From Salinisphaera sp. T31B1 (GTDB lineage: Bacteria > Pseudomonadota > Gammaproteobacteria > Nevskiales > Salinisphaeraceae): a stretch of 64,000 nt of DNA. Of this stretch, positions 27,482-36,435 are shown one piece after another (position 1 is the first letter of the stretch; each line of letters starts with the position of its first letter). The notes below the pieces were generated by a model. It saw only the letters and a list, made by a program, of their open reading frames with translations, had not been told where the DNA came from and searched no databases. The stretch covers positions 1,027,001-1,091,000 of the forward strand of contig NZ_APNH01000001.1 in assembly GCF_040361275.1 (NCBI RefSeq), read 5' to 3'. Made by a program: the position numbers and the translations under genes.

Positions 27482-28473
27482 AGCGAACCGCGCTCATCAT
27501 GGCGCTGGTCGGCATCGCGCTGTTCACGGCGGTGCTGGTCTGGCGCGGCGCGGCCGATATGGCCTCGGCGTTGGCGGCGGCCGGCTGGGGGCTGGTGGTG
27601 GTGGCCGCCTGGCATGTGCTGCCGCTGATCATCGACAGCCATGCCTGGCGGATCCTGTTCGAGCGCCCGCGTCCCGGCCCTTGGCGTATCGTCTGGGCGC
27701 GCTGGATTGGCGAGTCGATCAACGGCCTGTTGCCGGTCGCCCAGGTCGGCGGCGATGTCGCCAAGGCGCGCCTGCTGGTATTGCGGGGGTGGCCCGGCGC
27801 ACCGGTCGGCGCGACCGTTGTGGTCGACACCACGTTGGCGGTGGCCACCCAGATGGTGTTCGCGTTGATGGGCGTGGCCATGCTGCTGGCCTTGCTCGAC
27901 CGGCCTGAACTGGCTTGGGCGCTGGTGGCGGGCATCGCGGTCATGGCCACGTTGGTCGGGCTGTTCTACCGTCTGCAACGCGGCGGGCTGTTCGGTGGTC
28001 TGGCTGGTTTGCTGCACAAGCTGACGGGCGGCACGCAGGCGCTGGATTTCATCGGCAGCGGCCGCGAACTGGATCGGGCGATCGGCGCGATCTATGCCCA
28101 GCCCATGCTGACCTTGAGGGCGGCCGCCTGGCGTCTGTTCGGCTGGCTGGCGGGTGTCGGCGAGGTATGGCTCGCCCTGTATTTCCTCGGCGCGCCGGTC
28201 AGTCTGGCCGATGCGCTCATGCTGGAGGCCCTCGGCCAGGCGGTCCGCGGCGCGGCGTTCGCGATTCCGGGCGCGCTGGGTGTTCAGGAAGGCGGCTACG
28301 TGCTGCTTGGCTCGCTCATCGGCCTGTCGCCGGATACCGCGCTGGCGCTGTCACTGTCCAAGCGGGTACGCGAGCTCGCCTTCGGCATTCCCGGCCTGGT
28401 GGCCTGGCAGCTTGCCGAAGGCCGCGCCTTGCAGCGCCCGCGCCGTACCAAACATTCCGTTCAGGAGCATTGA
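27478..28473 (+). CDS. hpnL: HpnL-like membrane protein
   Basis: 331 residues, seven to eight helices, of the lysylphosphatidylglycerol synthetase/flippase-like (UPF0104) family. Typical phrases are 'WIGESINGLLPVAQVGGDVAKARLL' split over two loops and 'AAFAIPGALGVQEGGYVLLG'. HpnL-type proteins occur in hopanoid operons with hpnN and are thought to help lipid flipping. A TTG start at 27478 overlaps the previous TGA (TTGA); the next in-frame ATG is at 27499. Its stop is followed directly by the ATG of the nucleotidyltransferase. Confidence 0.85.
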   Translation: MKRTALIMALVGIALFTAVLVWRGAADMASALAAAGWGLVVVAAWHVLPLIIDSHAWRILFERPRPGPWRIVWARWIGESINGLLPVAQVGGDVAKARLLVLRGWPGAPVGATVVVDTTLAVATQMVFALMGVAMLLALLDRPELAWALVAGIAVMATLVGLFYRLQRGGLFGGLAGLLHKLTGGTQALDFIGSGRELDRAIGAIYAQPMLTLRAAAWRLFGWLAGVGEVWLALYFLGAPVSLADALMLEALGQAVRGAAFAIPGALGVQEGGYVLLGSLIGLSPDTALALSLSKRVRELAFGIPGLVAWQLAEGRALQRPRRTKHSVQEH

Positions 28474-29235
28474 ATGCACGCACTTCTACTGGCCGCCGGC
28501 GTCGGCCGACGTTTGACCGAGATCACCGGCGGTGGCCCCAAGTGCCTGTTGCCGTTCGACGGGGCCAGTCTGCTGGAACGTCACCTGCGGCTGCTGGCCG
28601 ACGCCGGCATACACCGATTGACCGTGGTCACCGGCTGTGAAGCCATGCAGATCGAGCAGGCGCTGGGCGCACTCGTGCCGCGGGTGGCGCCCGAGATGAC
28701 CGTCGATACCATCGTCAATCCGGATTTCCGGCTCGGCAGCGCGCTGAGTGTGGTCGCCGGCCGGGCGGTGCTCGAAGCCGAAGACGACGCACTGCTGATG
28801 GACGCCGATGTTCTCTACGACGCACGCATGCTTAAGCCCTTGACCGCCGCGGCCGGCGCCGATCTGCTGCTCATGGATCGCGACGTGGATCCCAACGACG
28901 ACGAGCCGGTCAAGATCGCGCTCCGTGATCAGGCGGTGGTCGGCTTCGACAAGCAGCTGCCCGCCGGTCTGGCCTACGACACCCTGGGCGAATCCGTCGG
29001 CTTCTTCCGGCTGTCGCCTGCCCGTGCCCGGGCGTTGGTCGCGAACTGTGAACGCCTGGCCGCACAGGACGCCGAGACGCCGCACGAACATGCGCTGCGC
29101 GATCTGCTGGCCGCCGAGCCGGACGTATTCGAGGTGGCCGATGTCACCGGCGTGCCGTGGATCGAGATCGACTATCCGGAGGATGTCGACCGCGCGGTCG
29201 ACATCATCGCGCCTCGGCTCGAGGCGCTGGCATGA
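28474..29235 (+). CDS. Nucleotidyltransferase, likely CMP/alcohol-phosphate type
   Basis: 253 residues. The nucleotide-binding signature '[24 protein letters not shown]' (residues 5-28, G-x-G-x-R-L and PKxLLP) is classic; '[10 protein letters not shown]' carries the metal aspartates and '[13 protein letters not shown]' is near the C-terminus, as in inositol-1-phosphate and phosphocholine cytidylyltransferases. It begins on the base after the hpnL stop and overlaps the PEP mutase gene (ATGA). Next to AEP genes it could make CMP-AEP, while the NTase domain fused to PEP mutase may do the same or another activation. Confidence 0.87.
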   Translation: MHALLLAAGVGRRLTEITGGGPKCLLPFDGASLLERHLRLLADAGIHRLTVVTGCEAMQIEQALGALVPRVAPEMTVDTIVNPDFRLGSALSVVAGRAVLEAEDDALLMDADVLYDARMLKPLTAAAGADLLLMDRDVDPNDDEPVKIALRDQAVVGFDKQLPAGLAYDTLGESVGFFRLSPARARALVANCERLAAQDAETPHEHALRDLLAAEPDVFEVADVTGVPWIEIDYPEDVDRAVDIIAPRLEALA

Positions 29236-30866
29236 GTACGACCTCCGATGCACCCAGTCGTGCACGCCGGCTACGTGATCTGCTGGCCTCCGACGAGCTC
29301 GAATTCATCATGGAGGCGCACAACGGTCTGTCGGCCCGCATCGTCGAGGAGGCCGGATTCGCCGGCGTCTGGGCATCGGGGCTGGCGTTGTCGGCCGCTT
29401 TCGGCGTTCGGGATTCGAACGAAGCCAGCTGGACACAGGTGCTCGAGGCCGTCGAGTTCATGGCCGATGCTACATCGCTGCCGATCCTGCTCGACGGCGA
29501 CACCGGCTATGGCAACTTCAACAATCTGCGCCGGCTGGTAACCAAGCTCGAGTCGCGCGGCGTGGCCGGCGTCTGTATCGAGGACAAGCTGTTTCCCAAG
29601 ACCAACAGCTTCATCGACGGTGAGCGCCAGGCGCTGGCGGACGTGGATGAATTCTGTGGCAAGATCCGCGCCGGCAAGGATGCCCAGCGCGACCCGGATT
29701 TCTGTATCGTCGCGCGGGTCGAGGCACTGATCGCCGGCTGGTCTGTGGACGAAGCCCTCGAGCGGGCGCTGGCCTATCATGCCGCCGGGGCCGACGCGAT
29801 CCTCATTCACGACAAGGCGCCCCGGTTCGACAATATCCAGGCGTTCGCCGAGCGCTGGGACGACCGCTGTCCGCTGGTGATCGTGCCGACCAAGTACTAC
29901 TCCACGCCGACCGACGTCTTCCGTGCGGCCGGTATCAGCCTGGCGATCTGGGCCAACCATACGGTGCGCTCGGCGGTCACCGCCATGCAGCGCACCGCCC
30001 GCGAAGTGTTCGAGCAGCAGAGCGTGGCCGGCCTTGAGGACCGCATCGCACCCGTCGCCGAAATCTTTCGCCTGCAGGGCGACGACGAACTACGCGCCGC
30101 CGAACGCCGCTATACCGGATCCGACGCGCCGATCCACGCCGTCATGCTCGCCGCCACACGCGGCGAGGGACTGGAGCCGGTCACCGAGACGCGGCCCAAG
30201 GCCATGCTGGAGATCGGTGGCAAGCCGCTGCTGCGACGGCTGGTCGATGTATTCAAGGCACAGGGCGTTCACGAACTCACCGTGGTTGCCGGATACCGGG
30301 CCGATACGATCGACGTGCCCGGCGTACGCGTGGTCGAGAACACGGATTTCGAGCAGACCGGCGAACTGGCGTCGCTGGGTCTGGCGAGCGAACATTTCGG
30401 CAGCGACAACATCGTGCTCTACGGGGACCTGATCTTCCGCCGTCACGTGCTGGTCGATCTGCTCGATGCCGACGGCGATATCGTGGTGGTCGTGGATTCC
30501 GATTCAGCCGGCCCCGGCGAAACGCTGCGCGACCCGGCCTGGTGCAGTGCGCCCGATGATCGGTCGCTGTTCGCCCAGCGCGTCACCCTCGAGCACGTGG
30601 GTCGGAACGGCGCGCCCGAGACGGCCTGCTGCGGCCGCTGGATCGGCCTGATGCGCGCCCGCGGCGCCGGCCGGACGCATATTGCCCAAGCGATCGAAAC
30701 ACTGCGACAGCGGGGCGACTACGAGCAGGCCGGCATTCCGGATCTGCTGAATGTGCTGATTGGCGCCGGTGTGCCGGTCCATGTGGTGTATATCACCGGC
30801 CATTGGCTTGATGTGAACGACCTCGACGATCTGCGCGCGGCCAGCGATTTCGCCCATGGTGGCTAG
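29232..30866 (+). CDS. PEP mutase fused to nucleotidyltransferase
   Basis: 544 residues. Residues 10-295 are phosphoenolpyruvate phosphomutase with the diagnostic EDKx5NS motif ([10 protein letters not shown], 117-126) and '[10 protein letters not shown]'. Residues 302-544 are a sugar-nucleotidyltransferase-like domain opening '[25 protein letters not shown]' in two blocks. PEP mutase forms the C-P bond of phosphonopyruvate, the entry to phosphonates; fused NTases of PntC type activate phosphonates as CMP derivatives for lipid or glycan attachment. The NTase signature departs from G-x-G-x-R-L (ATRGEGLEP), so whether this domain is fully active needs testing. The gene overlaps the preceding one; a 111-base gap follows. 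Confidence 0.9.
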   Translation: MSTTSDAPSRARRLRDLLASDELEFIMEAHNGLSARIVEEAGFAGVWASGLALSAAFGVRDSNEASWTQVLEAVEFMADATSLPILLDGDTGYGNFNNLRRLVTKLESRGVAGVCIEDKLFPKTNSFIDGERQALADVDEFCGKIRAGKDAQRDPDFCIVARVEALIAGWSVDEALERALAYHAAGADAILIHDKAPRFDNIQAFAERWDDRCPLVIVPTKYYSTPTDVFRAAGISLAIWANHTVRSAVTAMQRTAREVFEQQSVAGLEDRIAPVAEIFRLQGDDELRAAERRYTGSDAPIHAVMLAATRGEGLEPVTETRPKAMLEIGGKPLLRRLVDVFKAQGVHELTVVAGYRADTIDVPGVRVVENTDFEQTGELASLGLASEHFGSDNIVLYGDLIFRRHVLVDLLDADGDIVVVVDSDSAGPGETLRDPAWCSAPDDRSLFAQRVTLEHVGRNGAPETACCGRWIGLMRARGAGRTHIAQAIETLRQRGDYEQAGIPDLLNVLIGAGVPVHVVYITGHWLDVNDLDDLRAASDFAHGG

Positions 30867-30977
30867 CGTGTGCCACCGGCCGGACGTCGGGCCCACGCCG
30901 GCGACCTGGGCCGTCTGCATGTTGCACAACCAGGGCGTCCCGCGCGAGGATTTCGTGAATGCCAACAGGACCTTGCC

Positions 30978-32138
30978 ATGATTCAGGCAAATGATTTCAT
31001 CGACCGGGCGGCCGCCCGCGGCTACGATTTCTATGCCGGTGTGCCGTGTTCGCTGCTCACACCGTTCATCAATACGGTGATCGACGACGCCCGTCTGACT
31101 TATATCTCGGCGGCCAATGAGGGTGACGCGGTAGCCGCCGCCGCCGGGCGCGCGCTGGCCGGCCGGCCGGCCGTGGCGATGATGCAGAACTCCGGGCTGG
31201 GCAACGCCGTCTCGCCGCTGACCTCGTTGAACTGGGTCTTTCGGCTGCCGATTCTGCTGATCGTGACCTGGCGCGGCGAACCCGAGATCGGCGACGAACC
31301 CCAGCACGAACTCATGGGCCGGATCACGCCGGAGCTGCTAGAGGCGATGGAGATCGACTGGGAAGTGTTCCCGGACAACGCCCAGGCCATCGACGACGTG
31401 CTGGCACGCGCCGATCGCCACATGCAGGCCACCGGCCGTCCGTATGCGCTGGTCATGCGTAAGAATACGGTCGCCCCGGCGCCGCTTGTCGACCGCAGTT
31501 CGCCGAGCCAGAGCCGGGGGGCGATCACGTTTCGCCCGGCGCCAGCACGGTCCCGTCGGCTGCCGGGTGTGAGCCGGCGCCAGGCGCTCGAGCGGCTGGT
31601 GGAGTCCACCGACGTCGGACACGACGTGCTCATCGCCTCGACCGGCTATGCCGGACGCGAGCTGTACGCGGTGGCCGATCGACCCAACCATCTGTACATG
31701 GTCGGCTCGATGGGCTGTGCGCCGCTGCTGGGGCTCGGTCTGGCACTGGCCAGACCAGACCTGCGCGTGATCGTGATCGACGGCGACGGCGCAGCACTTA
31801 TGCGGCTGGGCGGCATGGCCACGCTGGCCGCCTATGGGCCGACCAATCTCGCTCATCTGCTGCTCGACAACGGCATGCATGAGTCCACCGGCGGCCAGGC
31901 CACGGTCGCGGCGGGGCTATCGTTTGCCTCGATCGCCGCCGCCTGTGGGTATCGAACGACCTACGAAGGCCATGACCTGAGCCTGATCGACGATCTGCTG
32001 GCCGGTAGTTCGCAGGGCCCGGCATTTTCGCATCTGCATATCGAGCCGGGCATCGACGCCGCTTCGCTGCCGCGTCCGGCGCATGGCCCGACCGAGGTGC
32101 GCACACGGTTCATGGCCCACATCGGAGCCGCCGAATGA
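30978..32138 (+). CDS. aepY: Phosphonopyruvate decarboxylase
   Basis: 386 residues, thiamine-diphosphate enzyme. The N-terminal PYR domain has Glu48 in 'AANEGDAVAAAAG'; the C-terminal PP domain has 'IDGDGAALMRLGGMATLA' (about 268-285) and 'LLDNGMHESTGGQ' (GDG...DN motif). It decarboxylates phosphonopyruvate to phosphonoacetaldehyde, pulling the unfavourable PEP mutase reaction forward. ATG 30978 has a CAGGA site; the frame reaches 30870 upstream but without similarity. Its stop overlaps the transaminase ATG. Confidence 0.94.
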   Translation: MIQANDFIDRAAARGYDFYAGVPCSLLTPFINTVIDDARLTYISAANEGDAVAAAAGRALAGRPAVAMMQNSGLGNAVSPLTSLNWVFRLPILLIVTWRGEPEIGDEPQHELMGRITPELLEAMEIDWEVFPDNAQAIDDVLARADRHMQATGRPYALVMRKNTVAPAPLVDRSSPSQSRGAITFRPAPARSRRLPGVSRRQALERLVESTDVGHDVLIASTGYAGRELYAVADRPNHLYMVGSMGCAPLLGLGLALARPDLRVIVIDGDGAALMRLGGMATLAAYGPTNLAHLLLDNGMHESTGGQATVAAGLSFASIAAACGYRTTYEGHDLSLIDDLLAGSSQGPAFSHLHIEPGIDAASLPRPAHGPTEVRTRFMAHIGAAE

Positions 32139-33214
32139 GCGCATCGGCGATGCGGTTGCTCAACCCAGGCCCGGTTACCCTCACCGACACGGTGCGCGGC
32201 GCGCTGGCGAGCGAGGACCTGTGTCATCGCGAACCCGAATTTGCGGATCTGCAACAGACCGTGCGTTCCGGTCTGCGTGCGGTCTACGGTCTGAGCGACG
32301 AGTGGGCGCCGGTCCTGGTGTCGGGGTCGGGCACGGCCGCCGTGGAGGCCATGGTCAGCTCGTTGCCCGGCGCCGATGCCCGGCTGCTGATCGTGGAAAA
32401 CGGCGTCTACGGCGAGCGCATGGCCCGAATGGCCGAGGTGCATGGGATTGCCCACGAGCGCATGACGCTGGCCTGGGGCCAGGCGATCGATACCGCGGCC
32501 GTGGCCGAGTGGCTGCAGGCGGGGGCTTTCAGCCATCTCGCCGTGGTCCATCATGAGACCACCACGGGGCGGCTCAACGATCTAGAGGCCCTGGGTCGAG
32601 CGTGCACCGCGCGCGGCGTGGCCATGCTGGTCGACGCGGTGAGCAGTTTCGGCGCCGAGGCGATCGACTTCGACGCCCTGCCGATCGCGGCCGTGGCGGC
32701 CACGGCGAACAAATGTCTGCACGGAGCGCCCGGCCTGGCTTTCGTGATCGCCCGGCGAACCGCGCTGGCCCATGGGCAGCCGCGGACGCTGTATCTGGAT
32801 CTGGCCGAGTACTGTGCCAAGCAGGATGCGCGCAGCACGCCGTTCACGCCCGCCATTCCGGCGTTTTACGCCCTGGCTGCCGCACTCGACGAACATGCCG
32901 CCGAGGGTGGCTGGTTTGCTCGTCGCAACCGGTATCGCCGCCTTGCCGCTCAGGTGGCTGACGGCCTTGCGGCACTCGGGATCACGGCCGTACTCGATGC
33001 CGACCAGTCCTCGTGTGTGTTGCGCGCCTATCGATTACCGGCGGCGCTGGACTATGCCACCTTGCACGACCATCTCAAGCAAACGGGCTTCGTCATCTAT
33101 GCCGGGCAAGGCGGCCTGGCCGATTCCATCTTCCGGATTTCGACCATGGGCGCGCTCGACGAAGCCGATATCCAACGACTGATCGCAAGCGTGGCTTGTC
33201 TCGTGCACAATTGA
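32135..33214 (+). CDS. phnW: 2-aminoethylphosphonate:pyruvate transaminase
   Basis: 359 residues, fold-type I PLP enzyme. 'LLNPGPVTLTDTVRGALA', 'LVSGSGTAAVEAM', the PLP aspartate in 'VDAVSSFG' (D167) and the Schiff-base lysine in 'ATANKCLHGAPG' (K193) match PhnW. PhnW is best known in AEP breakdown, but run in reverse after phosphonopyruvate decarboxylase it makes AEP. Since PEP mutase and decarboxylase are coupled to it and no phosphonatase (PhnX) is here, the biosynthetic direction is inferred. It is the last gene before the hpnH promoter region. Confidence 0.92.
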   Translation: MSASAMRLLNPGPVTLTDTVRGALASEDLCHREPEFADLQQTVRSGLRAVYGLSDEWAPVLVSGSGTAAVEAMVSSLPGADARLLIVENGVYGERMARMAEVHGIAHERMTLAWGQAIDTAAVAEWLQAGAFSHLAVVHHETTTGRLNDLEALGRACTARGVAMLVDAVSSFGAEAIDFDALPIAAVAATANKCLHGAPGLAFVIARRTALAHGQPRTLYLDLAEYCAKQDARSTPFTPAIPAFYALAAALDEHAAEGGWFARRNRYRRLAAQVADGLAALGITAVLDADQSSCVLRAYRLPAALDYATLHDHLKQTGFVIYAGQGGLADSIFRISTMGALDEADIQRLIASVACLVHN

Positions 33215-33248
33215 TTGCCTGTTTGCAGCAAGTTCGTCGAACAGGCTG

Positions 33249-33254
33249 TATAAT
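33249..33254 (+). promoter_or_regulatory. Putative -10 element for hpnH-hpnB-hpnM
   Basis: A perfect TATAAT lies 96 bases before the hpnH start. The best -35 candidate (TTGCAG, about 20 bases upstream) is poor. Just upstream is a 6-bp inverted repeat (33218-33223 with 33240-33245) ending three bases before the -10, which could be an operator or the end of the upstream transcript. Confidence 0.4.
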
Positions 33255-33262
33255 GAAGCTAT

Positions 33263-33326
33263 TACGCAGGTGGGTTTGATAGCCTGCCGCACCAGTTTTC
33301 GATACGCAGAACATCGCCTGCGTATC
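33263..33326 (+). promoter_or_regulatory. hpnH leader with two mutually exclusive stems
   Basis: A 9-bp perfect stem forms between 33301-33309 and 33318-33326 (8-base loop). The same right arm can instead pair with 33263-33270 (8 bp with 33317-33324). The two pairings exclude each other and lie between the -10 and the ribosome binding site (AAGAGG near 33340). This looks like a switchable leader; no known riboswitch class is recognised. Confidence 0.45.
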
Positions 33327-33349
33327 CGGTTAGATCCAAGAGGTTTCCT

Positions 33350-34492
33350 ATGGCCGTCCCGCTGATTCAACAGTACCGCGTGGCTCGTTACATCATGGGT
33401 AAGAAGCTTGCGCGGCAGGAAAAGTATCCACTGGTGCTGATGCTTGAGCCGCTGTTTCAGTGCAACCTGGCCTGTGCCGGTTGCGGCAAGATCGATCAGC
33501 CCAAGGATGTGCTCAAACAGCGCATGTCCGTCGACGATGCGCTGGCTGCGGTCGACGAGTGCGGCGCGCCGATGGTCTCGATCCCCGGCGGTGAGCCGTT
33601 GATCCACAAGGAGATGCCGCAGATCATCCAGGGCATCGTGGCGCGCAAGAAGTTCGTCTATCTGTGCACCAACGCCCTGTTGATGAAAAAGAAGATGGAC
33701 CAGTACGAGCCCTCGCCGTATTTCACCTGGTCGGTGCACCTGGACGGGCTCAAGGAACGCCACGACGAATCCGTCTGCCAGGAAGGCGTGTTCGAGAAAG
33801 CGGTCGAGGCCATTGAAATGGCGCGCGACCGCGGTTTCCGTGTGACCATCAATTGCACGCTCTTCGATGGCGAAGTGCCCGAGGAAGTCGCCGATTTCTT
33901 CGACTACGTGACCGACCTGGGCGTGGAAGGCATTACGGTATCGCCGGGCTATTCTTACGAGCATGCTCCGCGTCAGGACGTATTCCTGGGTCGCAGCACG
34001 TCCAAGAACCTGTTCCGGAACATCTTCCGGGCCGGGCGCGAACGCGGCAGCGACTGGAAGCTCAACCATTCGTCATTGTTCCTGGATTTTCTGGCCGGTA
34101 ATGAGACCTACCAGTGCACGCCCTGGTCGAATGTAACCTACAACGTGTTCGGCTGGCAGAAACCCTGCTACCTGCTCGTCGACGAGGGTTACGAAAAGAC
34201 TTTCAAGGGCCTGATGGAGAACACCGAGTGGGACAAGTACGGTGTGGGCCGCAATCCCAAGTGCGACAACTGCATGGCCCATTGCGGCTATGAAGGTACG
34301 GCGGTCGAGGACACCTTCGCGCACCCGCTCAAGGCGTTGAAGGTTATGCTGAAGGGCCCGCGCCTGAGCGGCGACTTCGCCGAGGAGTTGCCGATCGTCT
34401 ACGGTGACCGCGCCGAGGCCACGGCCACGCGTATTCCGATCTCGGCGATCGGGCGCCGCGAGACCGGCGCCGCGCGAGACAGCGCGCGCTAG
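33350..34492 (+). CDS. hpnH: Adenosyl-hopene transferase HpnH (radical SAM)
   Basis: 380 residues. The radical SAM cluster motif CNLACAGC (C38, C42, C45; CxxxCxxC) is near the N-terminus, with 'VSIPGGEPLIH' (GGE motif) and the C-terminal cysteines 'PKCDNCMAHCGYEG'. HpnH joins the 5'-deoxyadenosyl group to hopene, giving adenosylhopane, the root of all C35 hopanoids; HpnG acts next. It has its own leader and likely promoter rather than being coupled to phnW, and ends at a strong intrinsic terminator. Confidence 0.95.
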   Translation: MAVPLIQQYRVARYIMGKKLARQEKYPLVLMLEPLFQCNLACAGCGKIDQPKDVLKQRMSVDDALAAVDECGAPMVSIPGGEPLIHKEMPQIIQGIVARKKFVYLCTNALLMKKKMDQYEPSPYFTWSVHLDGLKERHDESVCQEGVFEKAVEAIEMARDRGFRVTINCTLFDGEVPEEVADFFDYVTDLGVEGITVSPGYSYEHAPRQDVFLGRSTSKNLFRNIFRAGRERGSDWKLNHSSLFLDFLAGNETYQCTPWSNVTYNVFGWQKPCYLLVDEGYEKTFKGLMENTEWDKYGVGRNPKCDNCMAHCGYEGTAVEDTFAHPLKALKVMLKGPRLSGDFAEELPIVYGDRAEATATRIPISAIGRRETGAARDSAR

Positions 34493-34513
34493 GCGAGCGG
34501 CCACCCGGTCACG

Positions 34514-34540
34514 GGCCGCCGGCACGCCGGCGGCCTTTTT
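34514..34540 (+). terminator. Intrinsic terminator after hpnH
   Basis: A 9-bp GC-only stem (34514-34522 with 34527-34535) with a 4-base loop is followed by five T. It lies only 16 bases before the hpnB start, so hpnB needs read-through or its own promoter. Confidence 0.85.
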
Positions 34541-34555
34541 GTATGAGGCCCGCGC

Positions 34556-35686
34556 ATGCTGCCGATCGCTGCCGTCATCGCTACCCTGATATGGTTCGGC
34601 CTGCTGTGCCTGCCCTGGCAGCCGTGGCGAATGCGCGAACGTTTCGAGGCCGCGGCAGGAGCGAGCCGGGCATGGGCGGATCTGTCGGATATCACCGTTC
34701 TGATTCCGGCCCGAGACGAGGCTCAAACGCTGCCGCGTACCCTCGCGGCACTGCAGGCGCAGGGCCAGGGGCTGCAGGTCGTCGTCATCGACGATCATTC
34801 GAGCGACGACACAGCCGAGGTAGCACGCCACGCCGGCCTGGCAAATTTGCAGGTCATTCCCGCCGACCCGCTGCCGGATGGCTGGACAGGCAAGCTGTGG
34901 GCGTTGGAACAGGGCCTTGCCCGCGCGAGCCGGGCACGCGTGGTGCTGCTCGATGCCGATATTGAGCTGGCCGCCGGCACGCTGGCCGGACTGCGTGAGC
35001 GCGCGATAGCGGACGATCGGCAACTGGTCTCGCTGATGGCCGCGTTGCGTATGGACAGCCTGGCCGAGCGTCTGCTCATGCCGGCGTTCATCTATTTCTT
35101 CAAGCTGCTGTACCCGTTTGCCCTGTCCAATGCCGGTTCGCGCTGGGTCGCCGCCGCCGCGGGCGGGTGCGTTCTTATTGATCGCGCCATGCTGGAGCGA
35201 ATCGGTGGTTTCGCCAGTCTCCGCGATGCGGTCATCGACGATTGCACGCTGGCGGCGCGGGTGCGTGCAGCCGGCGGGCGGACGTGGGTCGGGGTGACTC
35301 ATGCCGCGATCAGCCTGCGCGGTTACGACGACCTGGCCTCGATCCATGCCATGGTGGCCCGCTCGGCCTTCACCCAGCTGCGCTACTCGGTGGTCCTGCT
35401 CCTGCTCTGTACGCTGGTGATGGGCCTCATGTTCTGGGCGCCGCCGGTCGCGCTTCTGGCAGGCGATGACGCTACCCGCGCAATCGCTGCCCTGGCCGTC
35501 GCAGCGATGATCGCAAGCTATCTACCCACGCTGATCTATTATCGCCAGCGATGGATCTGGTCGCTGCTGATGCCGGTGACGGCCACGCTCTACCTGCTGA
35601 TGACCTGGTCGTCGGCGGTGCGCTACTGGCGTGGCCTGCGTACCGCATGGCGGGGCCGCGACTATCATCGCGAGTCGTCGGACTGA
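34556..35686 (+). CDS. hpnB: Hopanoid glycosyltransferase HpnB
   Basis: 376 residues. One N-terminal helix, then a GT-A (GT2) domain with 'ITVLIPARDEAQTLPRTLAAL', 'VVVIDDHSSDDTA', 'VVLLDADIEL' (DxD-like) and 'DAVIDDCTLAARVRAAGG', and three C-terminal helices. The pattern matches HpnB of hopanoid operons. It is proposed to add or modify a sugar on the bacteriohopane side chain. It follows the hpnH terminator closely and precedes hpnM. Confidence 0.9.
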   Translation: MLPIAAVIATLIWFGLLCLPWQPWRMRERFEAAAGASRAWADLSDITVLIPARDEAQTLPRTLAALQAQGQGLQVVVIDDHSSDDTAEVARHAGLANLQVIPADPLPDGWTGKLWALEQGLARASRARVVLLDADIELAAGTLAGLRERAIADDRQLVSLMAALRMDSLAERLLMPAFIYFFKLLYPFALSNAGSRWVAAAAGGCVLIDRAMLERIGGFASLRDAVIDDCTLAARVRAAGGRTWVGVTHAAISLRGYDDLASIHAMVARSAFTQLRYSVVLLLLCTLVMGLMFWAPPVALLAGDDATRAIAALAVAAMIASYLPTLIYYRQRWIWSLLMPVTATLYLLMTWSSAVRYWRGLRTAWRGRDYHRESSD

Positions 35687-35753
35687 ACGTTGCGAACGGC
35701 CGCTGCGGGACGCGGTCGAACCTGAGAATCGCTGCTTGAAACGAGGAATGCCC

Positions 35754-36395
35754 ATGCCCCAGCTTCGTGAGACCATCCGTCAGACGTTGGTCTGCGTGGT
35801 CGCCACCCTGGCTATCGTCGGCTGTATCGGTATCTGGTCGGCGGCCGCGGCCGAGCCGGCGCGCGCGGTGGTCGAGCGTCTGGACGGCCATTTGCTCACA
35901 ACCATGAAACAGGCTGACGCGCTCGGCTTTGCCGGCCGTTACAAGAAACTGCGTCCGGTCATCGACGACAGTTTCGATTTGCCGCGTATCGCCCGGTTGG
36001 CGTTGGGCAGCGAATGGTCCGCGCTGGATGCAACACAGCAGGCGGCCTATGTGGCCAAGTTTCGCCAGGATACGATCGCGACCTATGCCAGCCGCTTCGA
36101 CGGATATGACGGCCAGCGCTTCGAAGTTGTCGATGCGCGTGACGTGGCCGGTGGCCGGCGCCAGGTCGACACCGCCATCGTATCGGCGGATGGCAAGCGT
36201 ACGCCGATCAACTACGTGCTCGCCCGCACCGACGGCGAGTGGCGCATCGTCAATGTCGTGGCCGGTGGCGTCAGCGATCTAGCGCTCAAGCGTGGCCAGT
36301 ATACGACCGCCATCCGCAACCAGGGCGCTGACGGATTTCTGCAGCAGTTCGACCGGCAGCTGGCCAAGTATCCGGCGCTGCCGGCCGACGACTGA
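35754..36395 (+). CDS. hpnM: MlaC-like HpnM, periplasmic lipid-binding protein
   Basis: 213 residues. The N-terminus is a long hydrophobic signal (about residues 8-34, cleaved after SAAAA), then the MlaC/Ttg2D fold with 'RYKKLRPVIDDSFDLPRIARLALG' in two parts and 'VVAGGVSDLALKRGQYTTAI'. MlaC shuttles phospholipids across the periplasm; the HpnM branch is found in hopanoid clusters and is thought to carry hopanoids with HpnN. ATG 35754 is chosen because ACGAGGA lies 6 bases before it; an ATG at 35748 would sit directly on that site. Confidence 0.9.
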   Translation: MPQLRETIRQTLVCVVATLAIVGCIGIWSAAAAEPARAVVERLDGHLLTTMKQADALGFAGRYKKLRPVIDDSFDLPRIARLALGSEWSALDATQQAAYVAKFRQDTIATYASRFDGYDGQRFEVVDARDVAGGRRQVDTAIVSADGKRTPINYVLARTDGEWRIVNVVAGGVSDLALKRGQYTTAIRNQGADGFLQQFDRQLAKYPALPADD

Positions 36396-36435
36396 GCGCG
36401 CGGGCACACCGTCGCCGGCTGCGGCCGGACCCGAT

